Assembly: GCF_964204645.1 (NCBI RefSeq)
Contig: NC_134033.1
Span: 15,688,155-15,752,154 of the forward strand
Origin: Tubulanus polymorphus
Taxonomy: Eukaryota > Nemertea > Palaeonemertea > Tubulaniformes > Tubulanidae
Reading direction: 5' to 3'
Length of the DNA stretch: 64,000 bases
A program made the position numbers and the translations under genes. Every line of letters begins with the position of its first letter. Position 1 is the stretch's first letter. A model generated the notes under the pieces. That model was given only the letters and a program-made list of their open reading frames with translations, was not told the origin of the DNA and did not search any database. Of this stretch, positions 1 through 10,987 are shown piece after piece.

Positions 1-37
1 GCAGTCTATATCACTGAAGTAGACAATTTTGAGAGAC
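1..37 (+). pseudogene. Remnant of an SLC22 first exon, left part
   Basis: In frame this reads AVYITEVDN, matching the first exon of genes C and D (NAVYITEVDT). It is cut after the bases TTTTGAGAG by an inverted-repeat element, and the exon resumes at about 908. The second tandem copy at 5196-5249 shows slightly more of the exon, including SSNAVYITEVD. Confidence 0.8.
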
Positions 38-907
38 TACGGAGCCCCGTTGGTGACATGGTGAAAAAAAAAATTTCTGCGGGAATGAAATAATCTTTCC
101 GTTCGAACGAAAAGTTCTTCGTGGGAACGAAAAGTTTTTCGTGGGAACGAAATCTTTTTTTATGGTTGATAATTTCCCCTGGCCTACTGTTCCCATGGAG
201 TTAGTAACACAGATTATAAAAGAGATCCGAACCATTCGGCAGTCATCGACTGATTCCATGACTACTTAATATCAATTAATCCGTCATCTACGTTACTAAC
301 CGTCATTGTTGATTATAACAGAATGTTTTCTGGATCCAACATTACGTATCTACTTGTGGATCTATCACGGATTTGGAATTATAGAACTGAGTCTTACATC
401 TCAATAAAGTATTACCTCACGTGACCATAGCCCTTGACGTTCATGCATTCTGGTCGAAAACTGTAGCATTCCTCCTTGTGAGAATATCGCTCCCCCCAAA
501 GGGGTATATTTCTGGGCTGGGTTGCAGTCTCAATGAGTCTAGGGGTTGTTATTCTGGGTCAATTTGTAGGGGGTTTATATTGTCTGAGGGGTAATTTTCC
601 AAAAGGGGTTATTGTCTTTGGAAGGCATTTATAGGGACTATCGTCTGGAGGTAATAAGACCGAGTCGTGAGCGTTAGGTTAGGATTTGGATTAGATTCCA
701 CAGTGTTCGAATAAAAAAACAATAATTTTCTCTTCACACGTTTTTCGTTTTCAAGGAATAGTTATTTTGTTCCGACGAGAAGATCATTTTGATGCCAACG
801 AAAAACTGTTCGTTCCGACGAAAAGATTATTTCGTTCCCAGGAAAAATATTTCGTTCGAAAGAAAATCTATATTCATCTTTCAACCGTTCACCTCCGGGG
901 CTCCTTA
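38..907. mobile_element. MITE-like element with CGGAGCCCCG inverted termini
   Basis: The element has terminal inverted repeats. The left end begins TACGGAGCCCCG and the right end closes CGGGGCTCCTTA, and the match continues into GGTGACATGGTGAAA-like sequence. Subterminal regions carry many copies of a CGTTCGAACGAAA / CGTGGGAACGAA motif that pairs with itself. No transposase is visible, so this is a non-autonomous DNA element. It sits inside an old SLC22 first exon. A 218-bp relative lies at 59972-60189. Confidence 0.75.
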
Positions 908-943
908 AGAGCCATATTGAATAACGGTAAACGATGCCTTCCC
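908..943 (+). pseudogene. Remnant of an SLC22 first exon, right part
   Basis: AGAGCCATATTGAATAACGG followed by TAAACGATG continues the exon interrupted at position 37. It matches the C/D first exon residues RAISNNGKRW. After the ATG the match ends where a second inverted-repeat element begins. Confidence 0.75.
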
Positions 944-1191
944 GGCAGGGCCACCTTCGGTTTTCGGAGTTAGTCGACTATAGTCGAACTAAATGAAACC
1001 GAATGTCCGTTAGTCGGAACTATAGTCCGGAAATGGTCGACCACGCAATTGAGCACGGTCGCTACAGTTCTGACCTAGGTTCAAGATGCCCGACACTGTG
1101 AAATACGTTACGACCGAACTATAGTGTGTTCGGCTATTAGTTCCGACCACTAGTCGACTAGCTACGAAAACCGAACTTGGCCCAGGCTGCC
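944..1191. repeat. Inverted-repeat element, TAGTCGACTA family
   Basis: The ends GGCAG...TTCGGTTTTCGGAGTTAGTC and its complement near 1160-1191 form inverted repeats of about 35 bp. Internal sequence is rich in AACTATAGTCCGGAAA-like motifs. The element is repeated at 6156-6403 (tandem copy), and a diverged copy lies at about 40440-40615. No coding capacity is seen. Confidence 0.7.
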
Positions 1192-1693
1192 GTTTGATCA
1201 ACAGCTGTCCCGTTAGATGGCGAATGCGTCAGCTGGCCCAAATTTTAATTAAATTTGATCTAGATTTTTACCTTTCCATATCATTATTCACATAATTTTT
1301 TTTTTAAACTTAGATTGTGCATTATGGTTCACATATGGCACAATTTTCAATTCAGCGCTACCTGGTGGATCCTCGCTTGCCACGAGCAGAATCCCGATCC
1401 CATTACGACATCTAGAGCGGGATAGCTCGTACAGCATGGGTTCTCTAGTCTACGCTTCTATGATTGGCTATCGTTCTGTGCTCGGTTAAACGATACCAGG
1501 TCGCCAATGAATTCAAACACGAGTAATGGTTAATGTATTTATATGAAGAGTATTTGGTAATGTATACGCATTCAACATTAGCATAACAACTGCCTTTGTC
1601 AGCTTGGATTTTTTAAATTTTCATCCTATTTGAATTAGATTATATTCTAATAGGTTATATCCTGACAGTTGACGCCTTTCATCGAGTTCAGTA
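1192..1693. other. 5' flank of gene A
   Basis: No gene is seen. The stretch contains GGTGGATCCTCGCTTGCC, which recurs at 31706 and resembles the arms of the foldback at 2313. It presumably carries the promoter and any 5' UTR of gene A; I do not see a convincing TATA box. Confidence 0.5.
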
Positions 1694-4600
1694 ATGGCGA
1701 CTGACGGGTCCTCGGTTGGTGAAGGTACCGTAATTTATATCTCCGAAGTGGACAACGTTTTGAAAGCCGTATCGATTTACGGTAAACGATGGTTGTACAT
1801 GACTTACGCGATGTTGTCGGTTTCGACTTGCTCACTGACAGCTTGGCACATGTTCGCAATCGCTTTTATAGGTAAATTCATCCACCATGGCCGCGCTATA
1901 TATAAAGATTAGATTGAGGATAAAAATGAAGTTGAATGTATAATCTAGAGAAAATAGATTTTATTTGCGAATATTTCTTTCTCGAATTTTAAAATTCACA
2001 AATGAATTTCAACGTATCGTCGCAACAGGTGGACTTCCCGATGACTATCACTGTCGAGTGGGCGCCAATCAATCGATACCTCAGATTTATAAAGATGGTA
2101 AATGGACGAATGATAAATGTCGTATGTACAAGAATGAATCTAGTGGTGATAATCAGACGATACCGTGTAATAATGGATGGGTTTATTATACCGATTATCA
2201 AAGCACCATCGTTACCGAGGTAGGGACATTATCAGTGATCAATAATCTCTCTTGCGTTTGAAATAAACAAATTTACACTTTTCTGCTTCGGCGAGTGTGG
2301 TCACTATACGGTCATCCTCGCTTGCCAGTGTTTGATTGCCTCCAAAACCTGGCAAGCGAGGATGCTATAGGCCAACGCCAACAAACTTAGCTGCAAAACT
2401 TAATTAATTCAAAATCCGCAGAGAAACGATGAAATTATAGCTCCAATTTTTCAGAAGTTTCTGACTTTCTGCTTGCAGTGGGATCTGGTCTGCGACAGGG
2501 ACTATTTACCTCAAATGGCGCAGACTATTTTTTTCGTCGGTACTTTGATCGGAGCCGGAAGTCTGTCACCGTTAGCTGATTGGTTGGGGCGTAAAACGGT
2601 CCACATCGGTTCACTCATTGGAATCGCAGTTTTTGGAATTGTAGTGATATTTTCACCTAATTACACGATGTTTGCCGTGATGAGATTTCTATCTGGAATT
2701 TGTCAACAGGTTTGAATTTCATAAATTTCAGGATCCAGTTTAACCCAGTTTTCGGTTAAGAGTTCACTCGACTATAAATTGTGGAGCTGTGTGCTGGTAT
2801 CATTTCTCCGTGTTCAACTATAGGTCATCTAAGTTCCTTCTGATAAATGATTCTTTCCTCTATTTGATTATGATTATATCTATTCCAGATTTAATTGTTC
2901 GAAGTCTATTCGTATACGCAGATTACTGTTGTCAACATACGTAGGTTTTAAATTAAGTACGTTGGATGATATCTATTTGCAGCGTGCGCCCCCTGCTGGC
3001 AGTGTGGATGAAAAGCGCGAAACTTTGTGGGACGTAATGAAACATCCTCGTTTACGTTGGTATTCAATAATCATGTGTCTAATGTGGTAAGCAACTAGAA
3101 ATCTAACCGCTGTTCAGTTCGGCTGTCATTAAAGGAATGGCCTTTAGTAGCTCGATGGGATAAGGCACGATGTTGTTGCATCGTGCCGAATGACAATTGG
3201 GTTCGAGTCCTGATGGCTGCTTACAGTTCGCGGACTGCAACGTCTGAAGAAGAAGGCGGTCCCGTCGTTAATCTAAATGAGCAATCCAATAGGAGGGATC
3301 GTAACATAAATTGTTACCTACATTTTGGGAGTCTATCTTCAACAGGTTGAATTCATCGATTGGTTATTACGGAATTACTTTGAGCGCCACGTCTCTAGTC
3401 GGAAACAGATATCTGAATTTCAGTTTGGTCGTACTCGCCGAAGCTCCGAATTTCATCTATACAAGTACCATGTCGACAAAGTAGGCAGTGATGATTCTGT
3501 AAAAAGTAGAATTCATTCCGAATCAAAATACAAACTAGTCATAGATTTGTTGATCGCCATTATTTATAGGGCTGGTCGTCGTATTGCTTCGTCTATTGCC
3601 CAGGTTGCTGGAGGAGTTGCGCTCATCATTGTGGCTTTCATACCAAAAACACTTAGTAAGTTTATATTCAACTCGTAAAGTTAATCTGAATGTGAGATGT
3701 AGAATAGCCGCGTTAACCATGCTGTTGGTACGGGTATTGCCTTATAAGTTAAATAGGGTTTTCTGTTGTCTGAAAGTTTAGCCAGGATAATTTTATCTTT
3801 GACGGTAGATTATGTTTTGATATTTCAAATCGTAATTGATATTTATTTGCCAGGTCATTTTTAGCTAAGAACACATATATCTGTATATGTTTTATTTCAA
3901 ACGAAATCAAGCGAACCTGTAGCCTGTCTCCACGTAAACTGCTCTGAAAGTGTTGGATCCTTATCAATCCCTGATTGATCAATCATTAATCTTGTATTTA
4001 TTCACAAAAAAGTTAAACTCAAATTTTTGGTGTAATTGCCAATGGTTACTTCATGTTTTCAATGAGGACAACAATTCAAACTTAACCGTTTTAGGCTTAA
4101 ACTTTTTCGTGAAACTGGGCCCTGATGATTATTTTGTGTGAAATTTTTGAGACGTATGTTCTATACAATTTATCGAATATTTATTTATATAAACAACGCG
4201 CCAAGTAATTTAGTTTCTTTTTTATTAAAGCGAATGGAACGAGTTTAGCACCGTTAATCCTCACTTTTACAATGATCGGGGTGTATTTCATAACGTGTTC
4301 GTTTTCATTGGGACATCTGTACAGCACAGAAATCTATCCGACCAGTACCAGGTAAAACAATGCAAACTTCAAACAAAAATCAACCGTTCATGAAAACCGT
4401 TCGGAAAGGTTTCTTGTTTGGTGATTCGTCTTAAGTTCCTTCTTTCAGAAATAGTGGTTTAGGTTTGTCTTCCGTTTGTGCTAGAGTTGGAGGAATGTTG
4501 GCGCCGTTTGCGGGATATATGGTCTGTAATATTGAAGAACAAGCCTTTGTCACTGATGAATTGAGTTCAATTCGTTTATTAGGCTTTTATTGCTGTTGTA

Positions 4601-4844
4601 GATGACGAAGATCTACTGGTTTCCGGGAGTATTTCTAGGCTCTGTATCTATAATCGTCGGTCTACTGGTATTATACCTTCCTGAACCGCTTGGACGTCCA
4701 ATACCGCAGAAAATCGCCGACATGGATTCCTGGACGCGTCAACGATATCGACCGCCAACAGACAACATGGCCGACGAGCAACTTCCGGCGTTATTGAAAG
4801 TACATGAACAAGAGGATGATGGTCGAAATAACTTCGTTGTTTAG
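1694..4844 (+). CDS. SLC22-type transporter A, exon 4 missing
   Basis: MFS transporter of the SLC22 (organic cation/anion) family, expected in the plasma membrane. Exons: 1694-1871, 2029-2219, 2479-2709, 2983-3086, 3346-3480, 3570-3655, 4231-4351, 4449-4521, 4602-4844. Exon 1 encodes TM1 (MATDGSSVGEGTVIYISEVD...), and exon 2 the extracellular loop with four Cys and NQS/NES/NQT sequons. Exon 3 has the family hallmark WDLVCDRDYL and the MFS motif GSLSPLADWLGRK. Later exons carry EIYPTSTR and LPEPLGRP. The ~430-bp exon 4 present in every other copy (TM4 end, TM5, TM6 and the cytoplasmic loop) is gone: the acceptor TCTATTCCAG at 2880-2889 is followed directly by intron 4 sequence. Exons 3 and 5 are in phase, giving a 453-aa product that lacks about 144 residues. 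It probably cannot transport; it may be a pseudogene or a truncated product. It ends in FVV, a possible class II PDZ ligand. Confidence 0.85.
2313..2364. repeat. Short foldback in intron 2 of gene A
   Basis: A perfect 16-bp inverted repeat (CATCCTCGCTTGCCAG / CTGGCAAGCGAGGATG) surrounds a 20-base loop. It is repeated at 7525-7576 in gene B, where both arms are kept. Confidence 0.8.
3137..3220 (+). repeat. tRNA-derived SINE-like sequence in gene A intron
   Basis: An A-box-like TAGCTCGATGGGATAAGGC and a B-box GGGTTCGAGTCC lie about 55 bases apart in the intron between exons 5 and 6. The region between them forms a GGCACGATG / CATCGTGCC hairpin. There is no closed acceptor stem, so this is not a working tRNA. 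The equivalent intron of gene B has the same insertion at about 8908-8975, so it predates the A/B split. Confidence 0.6.
3998..4126. repeat. Foldback element, GTTTCAC..GTGAAACTGGGCCC family
   Basis: The sequence begins TTCACAAAAAAGTTAAACTC and ends AAACTTTTTCGTGAAACTGG, so its ends pair. A near copy with the same inner sequence, in reverse orientation, is at 47116-47254, and a shorter relative is at 44840-44942. It lies in intron 7 of gene A and is absent from the same intron of gene B. Confidence 0.7.
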
Positions 4845-5195
4845 TCTTGGGTTTTATTCTTTACTCTCAAACCGATTTTTCAATTCACAACTATTAATTC
4901 AATTTAATATCTTATTTGAAATTTATGACTCAGATATACGTATACCGAAAGAATATCTTGTTGTTACGTTTATTTCTTTCGTTGATTGACGTTGAATATC
5001 CGCACTTGAAGAACATAACCAACTTATCAGTTGAAACATCGGGCGTTGCGAACGTGTTTGATAATCAGTTCGTTCTCGTTATTTTATTATCATATCAATC
5101 GTTGTCCTCGTATATCAGGCGTCTGCGACATTTGTAAACGCTCCGGAGAGATGTCTTACTATACGGTAAGATATATCGATCTGGAGTTTCTCAAT
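4845..5195. other. Intergenic spacer A-B
   Basis: AT-rich 3' flank of gene A, followed by sequence that aligns with the spacer between B and C (10641-10985), including CGTATATCAGGCG and CTTACTATACGG. This is the old promoter region of a C/D-type first exon, whose remnant follows at 5196. Confidence 0.6.
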
Positions 5196-5249
5196 CATTG
5201 GTTAGTAGTAACGCAGTCTATATCACTGAAGTAGACAATTTTGAGAGAC
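5196..5249 (+). pseudogene. Remnant SLC22 first exon upstream of gene B, left part
   Basis: It reads (V)SSNAVYITEVDN and aligns with exon 1 of genes C and D, together with upstream flank that also aligns. It is broken by the element at 5250-6119. Because the flanking spacer is collinear with the B-C spacer, this looks like the original first exon of this unit. Confidence 0.8.
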
Positions 5250-6119
5250 TACGGAGCCCCGTTGGTGACATGGTGAAAAAAAAAATTTCTGCGGGAATGA
5301 AATAATCTTTCCGTTCGAACGAAAAGTTCTTCGTGGGAACGAAAAGTTTTTCGTGGGAACGAAATCTTTTTTTATGGTTGATAATTTCCCCTGGCCTACT
5401 GTTCCCATGGAGTTAGTAACACAGATTATAAAAGAGATCCGAACCATTCGGCAGTCATCGACTGATTCCATGACTACTTAATATCAATTAATCCGTCATC
5501 TACGTTACTAACCGTCATTGTTGATTATAACAGAATGTTTTCTGGATCCAACATTACGTATCTACTTGTGGATCTATCACGGATTTGGAATTATAGAACT
5601 GAGTCTTACATCTCAATAAAGTATTACCTCACGTGACCATAGCCCTTGACGTTCATGCATTCTGGTCGAAAACTGTAGCATTCCTCCTTGTGAGAATATC
5701 GCTCCCCCCAAAGGGGTATATTTCTGGGCTGGGTTGCAGTCTCAATGAGTCTAGGGGTTGTTATTCTGGGTCAATTTGTAGGGGGTTTATATTGTCTGAG
5801 GGGTAATTTTCCAAAAGGGGTTATTGTCTTTGGAAGGCATTTATAGGGACTATCGTCTGGAGGTAACAAGACTGAGTCGTGAGCGTTAGGTTAGGATTTG
5901 GATTAGATTCCACAGTGTTCGAATAAAAAAACAATAATTTTCTCTTCACACGTTTTTCGTTTTCAAGGAATAGTTATTTTGTTCCGACGAGAAGATCATT
6001 TTGATGCCAACGAAAAACTGTTCGTTCCGACGAAAAGATTATTTCGTTCCCAGGAAAAATATTTCGTTCGAAAGAAAATCTATATTCATCTTTCAACCGT
6101 TCACCTCCGGGGCTCCTTA
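5250..6119. mobile_element. MITE-like element, second tandem copy
   Basis: Same element as 38-907, carried along by the tandem duplication and not a new insertion, since its position within the broken exon is identical. Confidence 0.75.
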
Positions 6120-6155
6120 AGAGCCATATCGAATAACGGTAAACGATGCCTTCCC
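6120..6155 (+). pseudogene. Remnant SLC22 first exon upstream of gene B, right part
   Basis: AGAGCCATATCGAATAACGG, then TAAACGATG, matches C/D exon 1 residues RAISNNGKR. It ends at the start of the TAGTCGACTA-family element. Confidence 0.75.
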
Positions 6156-6403
6156 GGCAGTGCCACCTTCGGTTTTCGGAGTTAGTCGACTATAGTCGAA
6201 CTAAATGAAACCGAATGTCCGTTAGTCGGAACTATAGTCCGGAAATGGTCGACCACGCAATTGAGCACGGTCGCTACAGTTCGGACCTAGGTTCAAGATG
6301 GCCGACACTGTGAAATACGTTACGACCGAACTATAGTGTGTTCGGCTATTTGTTCCGACCACTAGTCGACTTGCTACGAAAACCGAAGTTGGCCCAGGCT
6401 GCC
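6156..6403. repeat. Inverted-repeat element, TAGTCGACTA family, second copy
   Basis: Tandem copy of 944-1191 with a few substitutions. Inverted ends remain recognisable. Confidence 0.7.
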
Positions 6404-6905
6404 GTTTGATCAACAGCTGTCCCGTTAGATGGCGAGTGCGTCAGCTGGCCCAAATTCTAATTAAATTTGATCTAGATTTTTACCTTTCCATATCATTATT
6501 CACATAATTTTTTTTTTAAACTTCGATTGTGCATTATGGTTCACATATGGCACAATTTTCAATTCAGCGCTACCTGGTGGATCCTCGCTTGCCACGAGCA
6601 GAATCCCGATCCCATTACGACATCTAGAGCGGGATAGCTCGTACAGCATGGGTTCTCTAGTCTACGCTTCTATGATTGGCTATCGTTCTGTGCTCGGTTA
6701 AACGATACCAGGTCGCCAATGAATTCAAACACGAGTAATGGTTAATGTATTTATATGAAAAGTATTTGGTAATGTATACGCATTCACCATTAGTATAACA
6801 ACTGCCTTTGTCAGCTTGGATTTTTTAAATTTTCATCCTATTTGAATTAGTTTATATTCTTATAGGTTATATCCAGACAGTTGACGCCTTTCATCGAGTT
6901 CAGTA

Positions 6906-9900
6906 ATGGCGACTGACGGGTCCTCGGTTGGTGAAGGTACTGTAATTTATATCTCCGAAGCGGACAACGTTTTGAAAGCCGTATCGATTTACGGGAAACG
7001 ATGGTTGTACACGACTTACGCGATGTTGTCGGTTTCGACTTGCTCACTGACAGCTTGGCACATGTTCGCAATCGCTTTTATAGGTAAATTCATCCACCAT
7101 GGCCGCGCTATATATAAAGATTAGATTGAGGATAAAAATGAAGTTGAATGTATAATCTAGAGAAAATAGATTTTATTTGCGAATATTTCTTTCTCGAATT
7201 TTAAAATTCACAAATGAATTTCAACGTATCGTCGCAACAGGTGGACTTCCCGATGACTATCACTGTCGAGTGGGCGCCAATCAATCGATACCTCAGATTT
7301 ATAAAGATGGTAAATGGACGAATGATAAATGTCGTATGTACAAGAATGAATCTAGTGGTGATAATCAGACGATACCGTGTAATAATGGATGGGTTTATTA
7401 TACCGATTATCAAAGCACCATCGTTACCGAGGTAGGGACATTATCAGTGATCAATAATCTCTCTTGCGTTTGAAATAAACAAATTTACACTTTTCTGCTT
7501 CGGCGAGTGTGGTCACTATACCGCCATCCTCGCTTGCCAGTGTTTGATTGCCTCCAAAACCTGGCAAGCGAGGATGCTATAGGCCAACGCCAACAAACTT
7601 AGCTGCAAAACTTAATTAATTCAAAATCCGCAGAGAAACGATGAAATTATAGCTCCAATTTTTCAGAAGTTTCTGACTTTCTGCTTGCAGTGGGATCTGG
7701 TCTGCGACAGGGACTATTTACCTCAAATGGCGCAGACTATTTTTTTCGTCGGTACTTTGATCGGAGCCGGAAGTCTGTCACCGTTAGCTGATTGGTTGGG
7801 GCGTAAAACGGTCCACATCGGTTCACTGATTGGAATCGCAGTTTTTGGAATTGTAGTGATATTTTCACCTAATTACACGATGTTTGCCGTGATGAGATTT
7901 CTATCTGGAATTTGTCAACAGGTTTGAATTTCATAAATTTCAGGATCCAGTTTAACCCAGTTTTCGGTTAAGAGTTCACTCGACTATAAATTGTGGAGCT
8001 GTGTGCTGGTATAATTTCTCCGTGTTTAACTATAGGTCATCTAAGTTCCTTCTGATAAATGATTCTTTCCTCTATTTGATTATGATTATATCTATTCCAG
8101 GGTATCGCGCTGTCTGGAGGTGTTATGGTTTTTGAATTGTTCCATAAAACGAATAGATACCTATTCTGTCTTGCTTTAACGTTCGCCTGGTCATTTATGG
8201 TCGTGTTGCTGGCAGCGTTCGCCTTCTTAGTTCGAGATTGGAAGCATTTACAACTCCTGATCTCGATTCCGGGATTATTAGCAATTTTCGGTATTTGTTG
8301 TCTTACCGAATCGATACCCTGGCTGATCGGCCGAGGTCGAATCGCCGAGACCGAACAGATTCTACGGAAAGTAACGAACGGTGCCGAGATCAAACTGTCG
8401 GTTCCGGGTGACGGATTTCCGGAAGAAGTGACATCGAATATAAGAAGAAAAAAGAGTTTGAAAACTGACATAACGAAATGGATGAAAACTTTGGGACGAA
8501 AACGTTGCAAACCAAAACGAAATTCTCACACAGTACGTAATTCACACTTACGTGTCCCGTGTTGGTCACAAATTGAAGAAGTCTCAGAACTAAAATTTTG
8601 AACATTTCATCGAATCCGGTGTACACTAATACACTAGCAGAATCCCTGTTGACATAAAATATTTGAAATAGATTAAATGGTTTGAAGTCTATTGCTATAG
8701 ATTACTTTAGTCAAGTTAAGTTGTACATTAAGTAGGATGATATCTATTTGCAGCGTGCGCCCCCTACTGGCAGTGTGGAGGAAAAGCGCGAAACTTTGTT
8801 GGACGTGATGAAACATCCTCGTTTACGTTGGTATTCAATAATCATATGTCTAATGTGGTAAGCAACTAGAAATCTAACCGCTGTTAAACTGTGCTGTGAC
8901 CGAAGAAATGGCCTTACAGCTCAATGGGATGAGGCACGAAGTCGTTGTAATCGGGTTCGAATCCTGCTGGCTGCTTACAGCGCGCGCTTCAACCTCAGAA
9001 GGTGTTGGTCCCGTCGTTAATCTTAGTAAACAACCCAATAGGATTTATCTTGGAAAACCAAGATTTGAACGTAATTTAAATTGTTATATATTAGAGTGTA
9101 TCTTGAACAGGTTGAATTCATCGATTGCTTATTACGGAATTACTTTGAGCGCCACGTCTCTAGTCGGAAACAGATATCTGAATTTCGGTTTGGTCGCGCT
9201 CGCCGAAGCTCCGACTTTCATTTACACAAGTACCATGTCGACAAAGTAGGCAGTGATGATTCTGTAAAAAGTACATTTCATTCTGGATCAAAATACAAAC
9301 AAGTCATAGATTTGTTGATCGCCATTATTTATAGGGCTGGTCGTCGTATTGCATCATCTATTGCCCAGGTTGCTGGAGGAATTGCGCTCATCATTGTGGC
9401 TTTCATACCAAAAACACTTAGTAAGTTTATATTCAACTCGTAAAGTTAATCTGAATATGAGATGTAGAATAGCCGCGTTAACCTGCTGCTGGTATAGCTG
9501 TATTACTTCATAGTTTAACTTGATAAGGGTTTCTGCTGTTTCACAGAAAACCTTATTGATTTCCTCCGGATTATTATCATCATTATTATTATATTCATTT
9601 CTATTATTACTGTTAATATTGTTATGATTATATTATTATTAATCCCTAAAAGTCACTGAAATACCCAAGGCTCCTTAACTACTTGGCGGATATCTACCAA
9701 TTTGATTTAAGATTTTGCTTAACCCCAATACCAACAAATACGAAGAGTCTTGATTTTGATTGACCCCATCGATTCATCTCCAAAAAACTTACAATATACG
9801 CTGAAATCAAGTGAACCTTCACTGTACTATCCGTCATCACGTTTGCTGCTCCGAAAACGTTTGATCCTGATCAATCCCTGATCAATCATAAATCTTGTAT

Positions 9901-10640
9901 AGATCATCGTGACGTCCTGATAACGATCTTATGTGAAATCTTGACGAATGTTTTATGCAATTTATCGAATATTTCTTTACGTAACCATCAAGTAATTCAT
10001 TTCCTTTTTCATTACAGCGGATGGAACGAGTTTTGCGCCATTAATTCTCACTTTTACGATGGTCGGGATGTATTTCATATCGTGCTCATTTACTTTGGCA
10101 TATCTTTACGGCAAGGAAATCTATCCGACAAGTACCAGGTAAAAACGATGCCAACTTCATCGACCGTTCATAAAATTCATGAACGCGGAAAGGTTTCTTA
10201 TTTGGTGATTTCGTTAAAATTCCCTTTTTTCAGAAATAGTGGTATAGGTTTGTCTTCCGTTTGTGCTAGAATTGGAGGAATGTTGGCGCCGTTTGCAGGA
10301 TATATGGTATGTAATATTTGGGGAAAAAACAAGGCCACTTGTCACTGGTAAATTGAGTTTGATTCTTTTATAAGGGTTCTTATTGCTGTTGTAGATGGCA
10401 AAGATTTACTGGTTTCCGGGAGTATTTCTAGGCTCTGTATCTGTAATCATCGGTCTACTGGTATTACACCTTCCTGAACCGCTTGGACGTCCAATACCGC
10501 ATAAAATCGCCGACCTGGATTCCTGGACGCGTCAACGATATCGATCGCCAACAGACGACAACATGGCCGACGAGCAACTTCCGGCGTTACTGGAAGAACA
10601 TGAACTTGAGGAAGATGGTCGAAATAACTTCGTTGTTTAG
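6906..10640 (+). CDS. SLC22-type transporter B
   Basis: Complete 10-exon gene: 6906-7083, 7241-7431, 7691-7921, 8101-8532, 8754-8857, 9111-9245, 9335-9420, 10018-10138, 10234-10306, 10395-10640; 598 aa. Exons 1-3 are near-identical to gene A. Exon 4 (GIALSGGVMVFELFHKTNRY...) is the most divergent exon 4 in the array: it reads LTESIPWLIGRG where others have FPESIPWLIAHG, and its loop is Lys/Arg-rich and lacks the RRSSTQAPP tail. Exon 6 reads VALAEAPTFIYTSTMSTK. The second MFS half has AGRRIASS, EIYPTSTR and LPEPLGRP. It has 12 predicted helices, an extracellular loop with four Cys and three sequons, and a C-terminus NFVV. The start is chosen because MATDGSSVGEGTVIYISEVD aligns with the MA(A/T) start of all copies. 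The substrate cannot be told from sequence. Confidence 0.9.
7525..7576. repeat. Short foldback in intron 2 of gene B
   Basis: Copy of 2313-2364 with both 16-base arms intact. Confidence 0.8.
8908..8975 (+). repeat. tRNA-derived SINE-like sequence in gene B intron
   Basis: It has A-box-like CAGCTCAATGGGATGAGGC and B-box GGGTTCGAATCC, and corresponds to 3137-3220 in gene A. It has diverged more than the 5' half of the gene. Confidence 0.55.
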
Positions 10641-10987
10641 TCTTGGGTTTTATTCTTTACTCTCAAACCGATTTTTCAATTCACAACTATTAATTCAATT
10701 TATCTTTTATCAAATTTATGACTCAATAATATACATAATTATACCGATAAAATATCTGGTTATTTGATATATATCTTTCGTTGATTGACGGTGAATATCA
10801 GCACTTGCAGAACAAAACCCACTTATCAATTGACACATCAGGTCCACGCTCGTTTTTCATAATCAGTTCGACCTTATTACGTATTATTTATGATCAGTCG
10901 TAACTGTTTTCGTATATCAGGCGCCTGACAGATTTGTAAACGCTCTGGTTAGATATCTTACTATACGGTAAAAGATAACGCCCGGTA
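10641..10987. other. Intergenic spacer B-C
   Basis: AT-rich spacer of about 350 bp containing the 3' UTR of B and the promoter of C. It aligns with 4845-5195. No gene or RNA is seen. Confidence 0.6.

Larger units (their letters stand above)
1..2890 (+). repeat. Tandem duplication, arm 1 (period 5,212 bp)
   Basis: This stretch recurs at 5213-8100 with a constant offset of 5,212 bp and only scattered single-base differences (I estimate about 99 % identity). It holds the remnant first exon, two inverted-repeat elements, and exons 1-3 of gene A. Similarity to the second copy falls abruptly to a clearly lower level after the end of intron 3, so the near-identical arm covers only the 5' half of the genes. 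Confidence 0.95.
5213..8100 (+). repeat. Tandem duplication, arm 2
   Basis: Copy of 1-2890 shifted by 5,212 bp. The few differences include C for T at 5867 and T for G at 6161. The shared block ends at the intron 3 acceptor: arm 2 continues into exon 4 of gene B, whereas arm 1 jumps to intron 4 sequence. Confidence 0.95.

Noticed and set aside
2473-2478. ATG just before WDLVCDRDYL as a start of a separate protein
   Set aside because: It only appears when the intron acceptor is translated; the exon begins at TGG in all seven copies.
3137-3220. tRNA gene
   Set aside because: A and B boxes are present but there is no closing acceptor stem or proper anticodon arm, and the copy in gene B has drifted; SINE-like.
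8037-8510. 157-codon - strand frame over exon 4 of gene B
   Set aside because: Shadow of the transporter exon; no domain of its own.
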